In this document: positions 30,578 through 40,052 of the stretch, in pieces | How the letters are laid out: the number at the start of each line of letters is the position of its first letter | How positions within the stretch are numbered: position 1 is the first letter of the stretch | The notes under the pieces: generated by a model | Database searches by the model: none | Told to the model about the DNA's origin: nothing | What the model saw: only the letters and a program-made list of their open reading frames with translations | Assembly: GCA_029866965.1 (NCBI GenBank) | Contig: CP123444.1 | Coordinates: 2,149,501 to 2,213,500 of the forward strand | Direction: 5' to 3' | DNA: 64,000 bases | Source of the DNA: Flavobacteriaceae bacterium YJPT1-3 | GTDB lineage: Bacteria; Bacteroidota; Bacteroidia; Flavobacteriales; Flavobacteriaceae | Made by a program: the position numbers and the translations under genes

Positions 30578-31887
30578 AGCGTTTTCAATCGCATATTCAA
30601 GAGCATCATCCCCGATTGTTGTCCGGTACGTTTATCATTGCCATCAGCGCTGGACTGGATAGTGCCGTTTTGGCTCATTTGTGCCGACAAGCGCAAGTTA
30701 GGTTTACTTTGGCGCATTGTAATTTTAAGTTGAGAGGGGAAGAAAGTGATGGCGATGAGCGTTTTGTTCGTGACCTGGCCCAGCAATGGGGAGTACCGGT
30801 ACATGTGAGTGAATTTCAAACGCAAGACTATGCCCGGGATCAGGGCATTTCCATTCAAATGGCTGCTCGTGCCCTCCGTTATCAGTGGTTTGGCGAGCTT
30901 TTGGACGCTCACGATTATGAAGCCGTGCTTACCGCTCATCACGCTCAGGACAATCTGGAAACCTTTATGATCAATCTTTCGCGCGGCAGCGGATTGGATG
31001 GTCTCACAGGAATTCCTAGGGAGACAGAAAGCCTCATCAGACCCTTGCTTCCTTTTACGCGAGATGATCTGGAAGCTTTCGCGAAAGCGAATCAGGTGCC
31101 ATGGCGGGAGGACAGCAGTAATGCTAATGATGACTACCTCAGAAATAAGCTACGCCATCAGGTGCTTCCGGCATGGGAGCAGATCAATCCGGAGCTTACC
31201 CAGCAACTCCAGCGCACTCAAGATCACCTGCGCGATGCCCGAAATCTTCTGGACGATTATATCGCCTTGGTCTACAGCAAAGTGGTTGAAGAACGCGAAC
31301 AGGAATACGCACTGAATATTGATCAGATCAAAGCGCTGCCGCATCCCAAAGCCGTGCTCTACGAACTGTTGCACCTCTTTGGATTTACCAATTGGGAGGA
31401 TGTGTATCAATTGCTGGACGCTCAGTCCGGAAAGCAACTATTTTCGGATAGTCATCGCCTCATAAAAGACCGAACCCATCTTTTACTGACCGAACGCAAA
31501 GAGACCAGCCGAAGTCCTGTTCTCATCATTGATCGGGAAACCACCCGGGTAGATTTACCTGACGGTACTCATTTACATTTAGATTTTTTAGAAGGAGAAG
31601 CCGATCATCCCAACACGGTGGTGCTGGACGCTGACCGACTTGAATTTCCGTTGCTGGTCAGGAAATGGCAGCAAGGCGACTATTTTTATCCCTTGGGTAT
31701 GCAAGGCAAAAAGAAGGTCAGTAAATACTTTAAAGATGAAAAAGTATCTTTGCCCGCAAAAGAACGGGCCTGGTTACTTTGTGATCAACATGCCGTAGTC
31801 TGGATCTTGGGTTACCGTATGGATGATCGCTTTAAAATGACCGAAAAAAGCAGCAACCCCTTAACCATAAGCTATACAAATGCCTAA
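30571..31887 (+). CDS. tilS: tRNA(Ile)-lysidine synthetase
   Basis: 438 residues. It modifies C34 of tRNA-Ile2 to lysidine so that AUA is read. The PP-loop motif is SAGLDS at residues 26-31 (usually SGGxDS). AHCNFKLRGEESDGDERFV, TAHHAQDNLETFMINLSRGSGLDGL and a C-terminal TilS domain with YPLGMQGKKKVSKYFKD follow. It is essential in most bacteria. A perfect palindrome at 31075 encodes EAFAKAN. Its end overlaps the dsbD start by 8 bp. Confidence 0.95.
   Translation: MLERFQSHIQEHHPRLLSGTFIIAISAGLDSAVLAHLCRQAQVRFTLAHCNFKLRGEESDGDERFVRDLAQQWGVPVHVSEFQTQDYARDQGISIQMAARALRYQWFGELLDAHDYEAVLTAHHAQDNLETFMINLSRGSGLDGLTGIPRETESLIRPLLPFTRDDLEAFAKANQVPWREDSSNANDDYLRNKLRHQVLPAWEQINPELTQQLQRTQDHLRDARNLLDDYIALVYSKVVEEREQEYALNIDQIKALPHPKAVLYELLHLFGFTNWEDVYQLLDAQSGKQLFSDSHRLIKDRTHLLLTERKETSRSPVLIIDRETTRVDLPDGTHLHLDFLEGEADHPNTVVLDADRLEFPLLVRKWQQGDYFYPLGMQGKKKVSKYFKDEKVSLPAKERAWLLCDQHAVVWILGYRMDDRFKMTEKSSNPLTISYTNA
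31075..31088. repeat. Palindrome GCTTTCGCGAAAGC, perfect
   Basis: In tilS, read AFAKA. Confidence 0.95.
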
Positions 31888-33880
31888 AACCTTTCTTACC
31901 CTTTTCCTTGTTTTGCTCACCTTACCTCTTCAGGCGCAATTTGGCAATGCGCCTCAATACGATCCGGTGGAATGGTCAGGAAGCGTTGAGGTCCTGGGAG
32001 ACGCTACCTATGCGTTGATTCTTGAAGGCGAGATAGAAGAAGAGTGGCATATCTACTCCCAATATACCCCGGAAGGGGGCCCTATACCTTTACGGATCGA
32101 GTTCGTGGACACCATCCAAACTTTTAAACGCCTGGGCCCATTGGAAGAAAGCAAAACCTATCGGGAATTCAGCGAGATCTTTGAGGTGGATGAGGTCTTT
32201 TTTAAGGATAGTGTACAATTGACCCAGCGGGTAGAGGTACCCGATAATTCCTGGGTTAAAATGATCTTGAATTATCAGGTGTGTAAAGAAGTCTGCATCA
32301 CTCAGGAATTCTATTTTGTGTTTGACCTTGAGGAAAAACAGGTGAAGGAAATAGCCAATTATGACGTTTTTCTCGCCTATGGTGAGCCGGAGGGGAATGC
32401 AGAACAGATCAAATCGAATGAGCCCTCCGTCATCAGCAACGAACAAGTCGCTGAAAACCGCGGCCTGTGGTCCATTTTCATCATCGCCTTTCTGTCTGGA
32501 TTTGCGGCTTTGCTTACCCCTTGTGTATTCCCTATGATCCCCATGACGGTTGGCTTCTTTACCAAGCAGAGTGGGACTAAAGCCAAAGGGATACAGAAGG
32601 CCGTCTTGTACGGACTTTTTATCGTTGTGATTTATGTGCTTTTGGGTTCTTTAGTAGTGGGCATCTTTGGCGCAGATAGCTTGAACGCCCTGGCGACCAA
32701 TGTGACCTTTAATCTTATTTTCTTCGTCTTGTTGATCCTATTCGGGCTGTCCTTCTTGGGTGCCTTTGAACTGGTTTTGCCGCATACCTGGTCTACGGCG
32801 GTCGATAAGCAGGCGAGTCGCGGGGGCTTGCTGGGTATCTTTTTTATGGCTCTGGCCTTAGCCATTGTCTCTTTCAGTTGTACGGGCCCCATCGTAGGTA
32901 CTTTATTGGTGGAAGCAGCCTCCAAAGGAGGGATTGCTCCGGTCATTGGTATGTTGGGATTTTCTCTAGCCATAGCCATTCCCTTCGCTCTTTTTGCGAT
33001 GTTTCCCAGTGCCCTTAAAAAATTACCGCGTTCAGGAGGATGGATGAATTCGGTGAAAGCCACCTTAGGATTCCTGGAGATCGCGTTAGCCTTTAAGTTC
33101 TTATCGAATGCCGATCTCGTCCTGCAGGCGCATTTACTGGAGCGGGAAGTCTTCCTGGCGATATGGATCGCCGTTTTTGGAGCCTTGGCGCTTTACCTGC
33201 TGGGCAAGATCAAATTGCCCCACGACAGCAGTGATGATCACATCTCGGTGGGGCGATTGAGTTTAGGTTTCGTTGTACTTGCCTTTACTATATATCTTAT
33301 TCCGGGGTTGTGGGGAGCGCCTTTAAAGATCATCAGTGGTTTTGCTCCGCCCATGAATTACAGTGAATCGCCCTACGGCCTGGGTGGCTCCGCTTCCGGA
33401 TTGAACAAAGAGGTCTTAATGGGAGGTCTGCCGGAACATGCTGAATTGGGACCACATGATATCCTTGCCTTTACAGATTATGATGCGGGTATGGCCTTCG
33501 CTCGCCAACAGAACAAGCCTGCTTTGTTAGATTTCACCGGTTATGCCTGCATCAATTGCCGTAAAATGGAAGAGCGGGTATGGGGTGAGCCGGAGGTGTT
33601 GAGTCTGCTGAAAAATGAAGTGGTGCTTATTTCCCTGTATACAGATAGCAAAGAGGAACTGCCTGAAAATGAACAATACACCAGTCCCACGACCGGTAAG
33701 CGTGTAAAGACCGTAGGGAACCTTTGGAGCGATTTCCAGATTGAGCAGTATCAGATCAATGCACAACCGTATTACATCGTCCTAGACGCTGATGGTCAGC
33801 CGTTAAATCAACCGGTAGGCTACCTGCCCGATGTAGATGCCTATGCCGCCTGGCTTGAAGCCGGAATCGAAGCCTATTAG
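31880..33880 (+). CDS. dsbD: Thiol:disulfide interchange protein DsbD-like
   Basis: 666 residues. A signal peptide (MPKTFLTLFLVLLTLPLQAQ) precedes an N-terminal DsbD-alpha-like domain with CKEVCI. An eight-helix core starts near residue 195 with GFAALLTPCVFPMIPMTVGF and includes SFSCTGPIVG, the two membrane cysteines. The C-terminal thioredoxin-like domain has CINC at about residues 557-560. It moves electrons from cytoplasmic thioredoxin to the periplasm. Confidence 0.93.
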   Translation: MPKTFLTLFLVLLTLPLQAQFGNAPQYDPVEWSGSVEVLGDATYALILEGEIEEEWHIYSQYTPEGGPIPLRIEFVDTIQTFKRLGPLEESKTYREFSEIFEVDEVFFKDSVQLTQRVEVPDNSWVKMILNYQVCKEVCITQEFYFVFDLEEKQVKEIANYDVFLAYGEPEGNAEQIKSNEPSVISNEQVAENRGLWSIFIIAFLSGFAALLTPCVFPMIPMTVGFFTKQSGTKAKGIQKAVLYGLFIVVIYVLLGSLVVGIFGADSLNALATNVTFNLIFFVLLILFGLSFLGAFELVLPHTWSTAVDKQASRGGLLGIFFMALALAIVSFSCTGPIVGTLLVEAASKGGIAPVIGMLGFSLAIAIPFALFAMFPSALKKLPRSGGWMNSVKATLGFLEIALAFKFLSNADLVLQAHLLEREVFLAIWIAVFGALALYLLGKIKLPHDSSDDHISVGRLSLGFVVLAFTIYLIPGLWGAPLKIISGFAPPMNYSESPYGLGGSASGLNKEVLMGGLPEHAELGPHDILAFTDYDAGMAFARQQNKPALLDFTGYACINCRKMEERVWGEPEVLSLLKNEVVLISLYTDSKEELPENEQYTSPTTGKRVKTVGNLWSDFQIEQYQINAQPYYIVLDADGQPLNQPVGYLPDVDAYAAWLEAGIEAY

Positions 33881-33944
33881 CCTTTTGCATTTGGTGAATT
33901 GCCGGCTTATCGCGAACTTACATCTTCTCAAAAATAAAGATACC

Positions 33945-35798
33945 ATGATCAAAATGTTACGCTTTACAGCGACCCTGTTTTTTGTTTTCGCTTTCGCGAA
34001 AGCGATACCCGCCCAATCCTTGTCTACTGAGGAAATCGCCGCACTTTACGAAAAAACGGAGGTGATGATCCCCATGCGCGACGGGATTAAGCTGCACACC
34101 ACCATTTACACCCCACGGGCAGCAGGAGACTATCCCATCTTACTGAAGCGAACTCCCTATAGCTGTCAACCGTACGGAGAAGATCAATACACCACCCGCC
34201 TGGGACCTAATGAATTCCTGGTCAAAGAAGGGAACATTTTTGTTCATCAGGACGTCAGAGGGCGATGGAATAGTGAAGGGGTCTATGATAATATGCGGGC
34301 CTATATCCCTAATAAAAAGAGAAAGCAGACCGATGAAGCCAGCGATACCTATGACACCATCGACTGGTTGGTCAAAAATGCAAAAAAGAACAACGGAAAT
34401 GTAGGTGTTTGGGGTATTTCCTACCCGGGATTTTACGCGACCTACAGCTTACTCAGTGGTCATCCTGCACTGAAAGCCGTTTCTCCACAGGCTTGTATAG
34501 GCGATTTCTTTTTTGACGACTTTCATCACAACGGAGCCTATTTGCTGAGTTATTGGCGCGCCACGGCAGTGTTCGGGTACATGAAAACAGAGCCCACCAC
34601 TTCCAGTTGGTATGAATTTCCGGAGTTGGGAACGCCTGATCAATACCAGTTCTTTCTGGACGCCGGTCCACTGACCAACTTGGATGAATACTATAAAGAA
34701 GACAATGTATTCTGGCAACAATTGAAAGATCATCCCAATTATGACGAATTCTGGCAGTCAAGAGGCATTATTCAGCATTTGAAAGACATCAAACCTGCGG
34801 TCATGACCGTTGGGGGTTTATTTGACGCCGAAGACCTGTACGGACCCTTCGAGACTTATAAGAATATCGAAAAGCGCAGTTCCAATTATAACACCTTCGT
34901 ATTCGGTCCCTGGAGTCATGGGGACTGGGCCCGATCCAATGTTCGCCAGGCCATAGGGAATGTCTATTTTGGCGATAATATCAGTCGGGATTACCAGCGG
35001 GATATTGAGACCAAATTTTTCAATCACTTTTTGAAGAATGATGGAAAGGGAGATTCCGGACTTCCTGAGGCTTATATGTACGACACTGGCAGCCGGGTTT
35101 GGAAGTCGTATGCGCAGTGGCCACCGGAGGGAGCTCAAAAAAAGACCTTTTATTTAGGCGAACGCAGTAAGCTTACGGATCAACCTGCAGCTTCCAACCA
35201 ACATACCTACATCAGTGACGTGGAAAAGCCGGTACCTTATTCGGAAGACATTAAGATGGTCTTTACGCCTCGAAAGTACATGACCGATGATCAGCGCTTC
35301 GCTGCCCGTAGACCGGATGTATTGGTCTTTGAAACCGATGTTCTGGAAGAAGATATGACCTTGAGCGGGGAAATTTTAGCCAAGCTACAAGTAGCCACGA
35401 CCGGTACCGCGGCGGATTGGGTGGTTAAAGTCATTGATGTTTATCCACCAGATGCCCCGGATTATGAAGAAACACAATCCTATTTAAAAATGGCCAATTA
35501 CCATATGTTGGTACGCTCTGAAGTGATGCGGGGTCGGTTTCGAAACGATTTCAGCCAACCGGAGCCTTTTGAACCGAATACCAAAACAGCAGTTAATATC
35601 AAATTACAGGATGTACATCACACCTTTGAAAAAGGACATAAAATCCAAATTCAAATCCAGAGTACCTGGTTTCCCCTCATTGATTTGAACCCGCAGACCT
35701 ACGTGCCCAATATATTTAAGGCTAAAGCAGAAGATTTTCAAACACAAACACATGCGGTGTACGGGGATAGCGCCATTGAGGTCACTGTATTGGACTAG
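33945..35798 (+). CDS. CocE/NonD family hydrolase (X-Pro dipeptidyl-peptidase type)
   Basis: 617 residues from ATG 33945, which gives a signal peptide; the open frame upstream to 33837 overlaps dsbD and is not coding. The catalytic Ser is in GVWGISYPGFYA near residue 159; VMIPMRDGIKLHTTIYTP and a C-terminal jelly-roll domain (TLSGEILAKLQVATTG) match CocE/NonD hydrolases. Secreted ester or peptide hydrolase; substrate unknown. The signal peptide itself contains a perfect palindrome copy (33990), read as FAFAKA just before the cleavage region. Confidence 0.9.
   Translation: MIKMLRFTATLFFVFAFAKAIPAQSLSTEEIAALYEKTEVMIPMRDGIKLHTTIYTPRAAGDYPILLKRTPYSCQPYGEDQYTTRLGPNEFLVKEGNIFVHQDVRGRWNSEGVYDNMRAYIPNKKRKQTDEASDTYDTIDWLVKNAKKNNGNVGVWGISYPGFYATYSLLSGHPALKAVSPQACIGDFFFDDFHHNGAYLLSYWRATAVFGYMKTEPTTSSWYEFPELGTPDQYQFFLDAGPLTNLDEYYKEDNVFWQQLKDHPNYDEFWQSRGIIQHLKDIKPAVMTVGGLFDAEDLYGPFETYKNIEKRSSNYNTFVFGPWSHGDWARSNVRQAIGNVYFGDNISRDYQRDIETKFFNHFLKNDGKGDSGLPEAYMYDTGSRVWKSYAQWPPEGAQKKTFYLGERSKLTDQPAASNQHTYISDVEKPVPYSEDIKMVFTPRKYMTDDQRFAARRPDVLVFETDVLEEDMTLSGEILAKLQVATTGTAADWVVKVIDVYPPDAPDYEETQSYLKMANYHMLVRSEVMRGRFRNDFSQPEPFEPNTKTAVNIKLQDVHHTFEKGHKIQIQIQSTWFPLIDLNPQTYVPNIFKAKAEDFQTQTHAVYGDSAIEVTVLD
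33990..34003. repeat. Palindrome GCTTTCGCGAAAGC, perfect
   Basis: In the signal peptide of the CocE/NonD hydrolase, read AFAKA. Confidence 0.95.
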
Positions 35799-35816
35799 TA
35801 TCTCCTGAATTATCAC

Positions 35817-35852
35817 AAACAAATAAGCGCCTTTTGGGCGCTTATTTGTTTT
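35817..35852 (+). terminator. Terminator of the CocE/NonD hydrolase gene
   Basis: Perfect 15-bp stem (AAACAAATAAGCGCC and its complement) around loop TTTTG, 18 bp after the stop codon. The flanking A and T tracts make it usable in both directions. Confidence 0.9.
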
Positions 35853-35881
35853 GGATCGAGCAAGTTTAAAAGGCTTAAAAA

Positions 35882-35926
35882 AGAAAAACACCCCCGTCGA
35901 AACGAGGATGCCTTTCACCCCTAAAA
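35882..35926. repeat. 45-bp direct repeat, copy 1
   Basis: Identical to 35968-36012. On the minus strand it contains CCTCGT-TTCG-ACGGGG (6-bp stem with a UUCG loop, one G-U pair) followed by GTGTTTTT, so it looks like a terminator read leftward, although no minus-strand gene lies close by. Confidence 0.9.
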
Positions 35927-35967
35927 AATTCTTATGTATTTGGCGCTTAGCCGTTTTCTACTTTTTT

Positions 35968-36012
35968 AGAAAAACACCCCCGTCGAAACGAGGATGCCTT
36001 TCACCCCTAAAA
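35968..36012. repeat. 45-bp direct repeat, copy 2
   Basis: Exact copy of 35882-35926, 86 bp away start to start. The sequence between copies is unrelated and A+T-rich. Confidence 0.9.
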
Positions 36013-36326
36013 TTGTAGAAATACGTGTTTCAAATCAAGAAAAATCATTAACAAATTACTCATTATCAACATATACTTCTACGTAACTAACCTAAACAAA
36101 CCTTAGTGTAATTTGATAGTATAAATGTAGGGCATAATTCAAGCAAAGTAAAGGGGGAAAACACCCTTTTTTATTGCTCTTCTATAGGGGTTTCTCCTAA
36201 TTACCTTATAAAATACTGATTTAAAGCGTATTAAAATTGAAGATTTTTCCTATAGCTTAAAAATTATGTAGGAAAAATTAATAAAGTGATGAATGCGTAT
36301 CTTGTTTTTATTTTTCAGTTTTCGAC
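36013..36326. other. A+T-rich leader before the first GH13 gene, no gene seen
   Basis: A 314-bp non-coding stretch with many A/T tracts. TATCTTG near 36299 is a poor match to the -7 element. No ORF, hairpin terminator or RNA gene is recognised. Confidence 0.5.
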
Positions 36327-38165
36327 ATGAAATTATTGCGCGTTCTTCTTTGCTTGTTCACTTTAGTCGCCCAGGCTCAAATAACACGGGTGGAACCTCC
36401 TTTTTGGTGGACCGGGATGGAACACGCACAAGTGGAGGTGTTGTTGAACGGCCCTTCCATCAGCGATTATGAGGTCAGCTCAAGCGACCTGGAGATTCTT
36501 AAGATAGATCGCGTGGAGAATCCCAATTATCTGTTCGTCACGCTCCAGACGGCCGAACAATCAGCAGGGACCTATCACTTAAAGTTGACCATCTCCGGAA
36601 AAAAAGCTCAAGAAATTCCCTTTGAACTGCGCCAACGCAGACCCGATTCCAAAAACCGGCAGGGCTTCAAAAGCAGTGATTTGATCTATTTGATCATGGC
36701 CGATCGTTTCGCCAATGGAGATCCTGCGAACGATTCCGTAAGTGGATTGAAGGAAAAGGCCGATCGATCGAAACAAGGAGGTAGGCATGGTGGTGACATC
36801 CAGGGTATCATTGATCATTTGGACTACCTGCAAGAGCTGGGCGCCACGGCGATCTGGAATACGCCCTTACTGGAAGATGATGATGCGCAATACTCCTATC
36901 ATACCTATGCCCAGAGTGACGTCTATCGCATTGATCCGCGGTACGGAAGCAATGCAGATTACGTCCGACTAGCCCGGGAGATGCACCAACGGGACATGAA
37001 ATTGATCATGGATTATGTGACTAATCATTGGGGTGCGGAGCATTGGATGATCAAAGACCTACCGGAATACGACTGGATTCATCAATTCCCGGGCTATGCG
37101 AATACGAATTATCGCATGACCACCCAATACGATCCCAACACTTCCCAAATCGATAAGCGCTACAACGAAGACGGTTGGTTTGTGCGCAGCATGCCTGATT
37201 TAAATCAGCGCAATCCACGAGTGCTCAACTACCTCATTCAAAACGCGATCTGGTGGATCGAGTACGCCGATCTGGATGGCTTGAGGGTGGATACCTATTC
37301 CTATAACAATAAAGAAGAGATCGCACAGTGGACACAGGCCATCATGAACGAATATCCCAATTTCAACGTGGTGGGCGAAGTCTGGTTGCACAACAGTGCC
37401 CAAATCGCCTATTGGCAAAAGGACAGTAAAATTGGAGCGATCCAGAATTTCAATTCGCACCTGCCTTCGGTCATGGATTTTACGTTGCATGATGCTATTG
37501 GGTTGATGTTCCAGGAAGAAGCCAGTTGGGACACCGGGATGATCAGGGCCTATGAAAACCTGGTCAATGATTTCCTCTACACAGACATCGATAAACTGTT
37601 GGTTTTTGCCGAGAATCACGATACCCAGCGCATCAACACCGTGCTGGATGGGAGTCTCGACGACTATAAACTGACGATGGCATTGATTGGCACTGTACGG
37701 GGAATCCCGCAGATTTATTACGGTAGTGAAATTGGCATGCAAGGTGATAAAGCGAAAGGAGATGGCGACATTCGAAGGGATTTTCCCGGAGGCTGGGAGG
37801 GAGATCCGGTAAACGCATTCACTCCAGAAGGCAGAACGCTTAGGCAGAGTGCGTATCACGACTTTACGAAAACCTTATTTCAATGGCGTAAGACCGCTTC
37901 GGCCGTTCATCAGGGGAAAACCACCCAGTATATTCCGGAGAACAATGTTTATGTGTATTTTCGGGAGGACGATCAGCAGCGGATCATGGTCGTGCTCAAC
38001 AACAATAAAGAGCCGCAGACTCTGAAACTGGATCGCTTTCGCGAAAGCATAAATACGAGCACGAGCGGAAAAGAAATTCTTTCCGGCAAAACGTTCCAAC
38101 TCGATGGCAAACTGAACGTAGCAGCCAAAACACCGCTGATCATTGAATTGGCGATGAACAAATAA
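36327..38165 (+). CDS. GH13 family alpha-glucan hydrolase (neopullulanase/cyclomaltodextrinase-like), SusA-type
   Basis: 612 residues. A signal peptide (MKLLRVLLCLFTLVAQAQ) is followed by an N-terminal beta domain (EPPFWWTGMEHAQVEVL) typical of SusA/neopullulanase-like enzymes. The GH13 barrel has region I DYVTNHWG, region II DGLRVDTYSY (nucleophile Asp), region III VVGEVWLHN (acid Glu) and region IV FAENHDTQR. It is periplasmic, acting on maltodextrins or pullulan. It sits 21 bp upstream of a second GH13 gene. No SusC/SusD pair or LacI/SusR regulator is in the window. A perfect palindrome at 38035 encodes RFRES. Confidence 0.92.
   Translation: MKLLRVLLCLFTLVAQAQITRVEPPFWWTGMEHAQVEVLLNGPSISDYEVSSSDLEILKIDRVENPNYLFVTLQTAEQSAGTYHLKLTISGKKAQEIPFELRQRRPDSKNRQGFKSSDLIYLIMADRFANGDPANDSVSGLKEKADRSKQGGRHGGDIQGIIDHLDYLQELGATAIWNTPLLEDDDAQYSYHTYAQSDVYRIDPRYGSNADYVRLAREMHQRDMKLIMDYVTNHWGAEHWMIKDLPEYDWIHQFPGYANTNYRMTTQYDPNTSQIDKRYNEDGWFVRSMPDLNQRNPRVLNYLIQNAIWWIEYADLDGLRVDTYSYNNKEEIAQWTQAIMNEYPNFNVVGEVWLHNSAQIAYWQKDSKIGAIQNFNSHLPSVMDFTLHDAIGLMFQEEASWDTGMIRAYENLVNDFLYTDIDKLLVFAENHDTQRINTVLDGSLDDYKLTMALIGTVRGIPQIYYGSEIGMQGDKAKGDGDIRRDFPGGWEGDPVNAFTPEGRTLRQSAYHDFTKTLFQWRKTASAVHQGKTTQYIPENNVYVYFREDDQQRIMVVLNNNKEPQTLKLDRFRESINTSTSGKEILSGKTFQLDGKLNVAAKTPLIIELAMNK
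38035..38048. repeat. Palindrome GCTTTCGCGAAAGC, perfect
   Basis: In the first GH13 gene, read RFRES. Confidence 0.95.
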
Positions 38166-38186
38166 TGATCGATGTAAATCTCTAAA

Positions 38187-40052
38187 ATGAAAAAGTACCT
38201 CACCATAATCAGCGCCTGGCTTGTAGTTTTGTCTTGTGCTGAACCGCAAAAGCCTCAGCAAAAAGACACCTCTATGAATGGCAAGGAAAAGAAAGTTGTG
38301 TATCAGGTATTTACCCGCTTGTTCGGAAACACCAATACCACTAATAAACCCTGGGGTACTATCGCTGAGAATGGTGTGGGTAAGTTCAATGATTTTACAG
38401 ACCAGGCACTGAAGGAAATTAAAGACCTGGGGGTGACCCACATTTGGTATACCGGGGTGCCTCATCACGCCGTGATCAACGATTACACCAAGATTGGGAT
38501 CCCCAATGACGATCCGGATGTGGTCAAAGGACGTGCGGGCTCGCCTTATGCGGTAAAAGATTATTATCAGGTCAATCCCGATCTGGCGGAAGATCCGGCC
38601 AACCGTATGGCCGAATTTGAGGCCTTGATCGCGCGTACCCATGCCAACGGACTCCAACTACTCATCGACATCGTGCCTAATCATGTGGCTCGGAAATACG
38701 AAGGCAAGAACAATCCGGAAGGGGTGAGCGATTTCGGGGCTCAGGATGATACCAGTGTAGTTTACGCTCGAGATAATAACTTCTATTACATTCCGGGTGA
38801 AGATTTTAAAGTCCCTGCCTGGCCGCAAGGCTATCAGCCTTTGGGAGGGGAAGCTCATGAAATGATCGATGGTCGCTTCCGCGAAAGCCCGGCCAAATGG
38901 ACCGGAAATGGGAGTCGGGATGCCCAGCCCAATGTCAACGACTGGTATGAAACCGTCAAAATAAACTACGGAGTACGACCGGATGGCAGCTACGATTTTC
39001 CGGCTTTGCCGGAAGGAGCTGATTCGTTGAGCGTGGAGGAACATTATGCTTTTTGGCAAGACCAAGATGTGCCGGACAGCTGGAAAAAATTCAAGGACAT
39101 TGCCTTATTCTGGACGGAGAAAGGCGTGGATGGCTTCCGCTTTGACATGGCCGAGATGGTGCCGGTTGGATTTTGGAGCTATATGAACAGTCATATCAAA
39201 AACAGCAATCCGGAGGCCTTTCTGTTGGCAGAGGTCTACAATCCTTCTTTGTACCGGGACTATATTCATCGCGGAAAAATGGACTACCTCTACGATAAAG
39301 TAGCGCTTTATGATTCTTTAAAGTACATCATGCAGGGCCACAGCAGTACCGATCGCATCGCACCTATACTGGAGGAGCAACGCGATATAGAACATCATTT
39401 GCTCCATTTTTTAGAGAATCACGACGAGCAACGCATCGCGAGTCCGGAGTTTGCCGGAGATGTGAATAAAGCCAAGCCGGCCATGGTGGTTTCTGCCTTA
39501 ACGACCACTTCGCCAACCATGATCTATTTTGGCCAGGAGGTAGGAGAGCCCGGGGCTGAGGACGGGGGTTTTGGTGATCCTAGTCGGACGTCCATTTTTG
39601 ATTATGTGGGCGTTCCCGCCCATCAGCGCTGGATGAATGAGGGCGCCTTTGATGGCGGTCAAAGTACGGATGAAGAGAAAGCGCTTCGCGATTTTTACAA
39701 GCGCCTGCTCAAGCTGTCGTTGGAGCATAAAGCCTTTGAAGGCGAATATGCCGATATTCATCAGCACAATCGTCAGAACACCGAGTGGTACAATGACAAG
39801 GTTTACTCCTTTGTGCGCTGGAACGGGGATCAAAGGGTGGTGGTCGTCAGCAACTTCGATGCTCAGGATGCCTTCGGTTTTGAATTGCAAATTCCGGCAG
39901 CGGTCATTAATGATCTGGGACTGGAAGACGGCAATTACAAAGCATCAGAGCTTCTTAGAGGCGAGCAGCAAGCACAGCTGCGGGTGGAGAGCGGCACCGG
40001 CTTTATCCGAATCGATGTAGCTCCCTTAGCATCGGTAGTTTATGTATTTTAA
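38187..40052 (+). CDS. GH13 family alpha-amylase, lipoprotein
   Basis: 621 residues. A lipoprotein signal with lipobox Cys at residue 17 (WLVVLSC) anchors it to a membrane, probably the cell surface or periplasmic face. GH13 regions: DIVPNHV, DGFRFDMAEM (nucleophile Asp), LLAEVYNP (Glu), FLENHDEQR. It lacks the N-terminal domain of its neighbour, so the two enzymes are different subfamilies and not duplicates. It would degrade starch or glycogen together with the upstream enzyme. It overlaps the convergent pirin gene by 4 bp. Confidence 0.92.
   Translation: MKKYLTIISAWLVVLSCAEPQKPQQKDTSMNGKEKKVVYQVFTRLFGNTNTTNKPWGTIAENGVGKFNDFTDQALKEIKDLGVTHIWYTGVPHHAVINDYTKIGIPNDDPDVVKGRAGSPYAVKDYYQVNPDLAEDPANRMAEFEALIARTHANGLQLLIDIVPNHVARKYEGKNNPEGVSDFGAQDDTSVVYARDNNFYYIPGEDFKVPAWPQGYQPLGGEAHEMIDGRFRESPAKWTGNGSRDAQPNVNDWYETVKINYGVRPDGSYDFPALPEGADSLSVEEHYAFWQDQDVPDSWKKFKDIALFWTEKGVDGFRFDMAEMVPVGFWSYMNSHIKNSNPEAFLLAEVYNPSLYRDYIHRGKMDYLYDKVALYDSLKYIMQGHSSTDRIAPILEEQRDIEHHLLHFLENHDEQRIASPEFAGDVNKAKPAMVVSALTTTSPTMIYFGQEVGEPGAEDGGFGDPSRTSIFDYVGVPAHQRWMNEGAFDGGQSTDEEKALRDFYKRLLKLSLEHKAFEGEYADIHQHNRQNTEWYNDKVYSFVRWNGDQRVVVVSNFDAQDAFGFELQIPAAVINDLGLEDGNYKASELLRGEQQAQLRVESGTGFIRIDVAPLASVVYVF

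Noticed and set aside
35882-36012. CRISPR array
   Set aside because: Only two repeats, 45 bp with a 41-bp spacer, no cas genes; it does not meet the pattern.
37200-38657. Long minus-strand ORFs (up to 260 codons) opposite the GH13 genes
   Set aside because: Both GH13 frames carry full catalytic motifs; the antisense frames have none.
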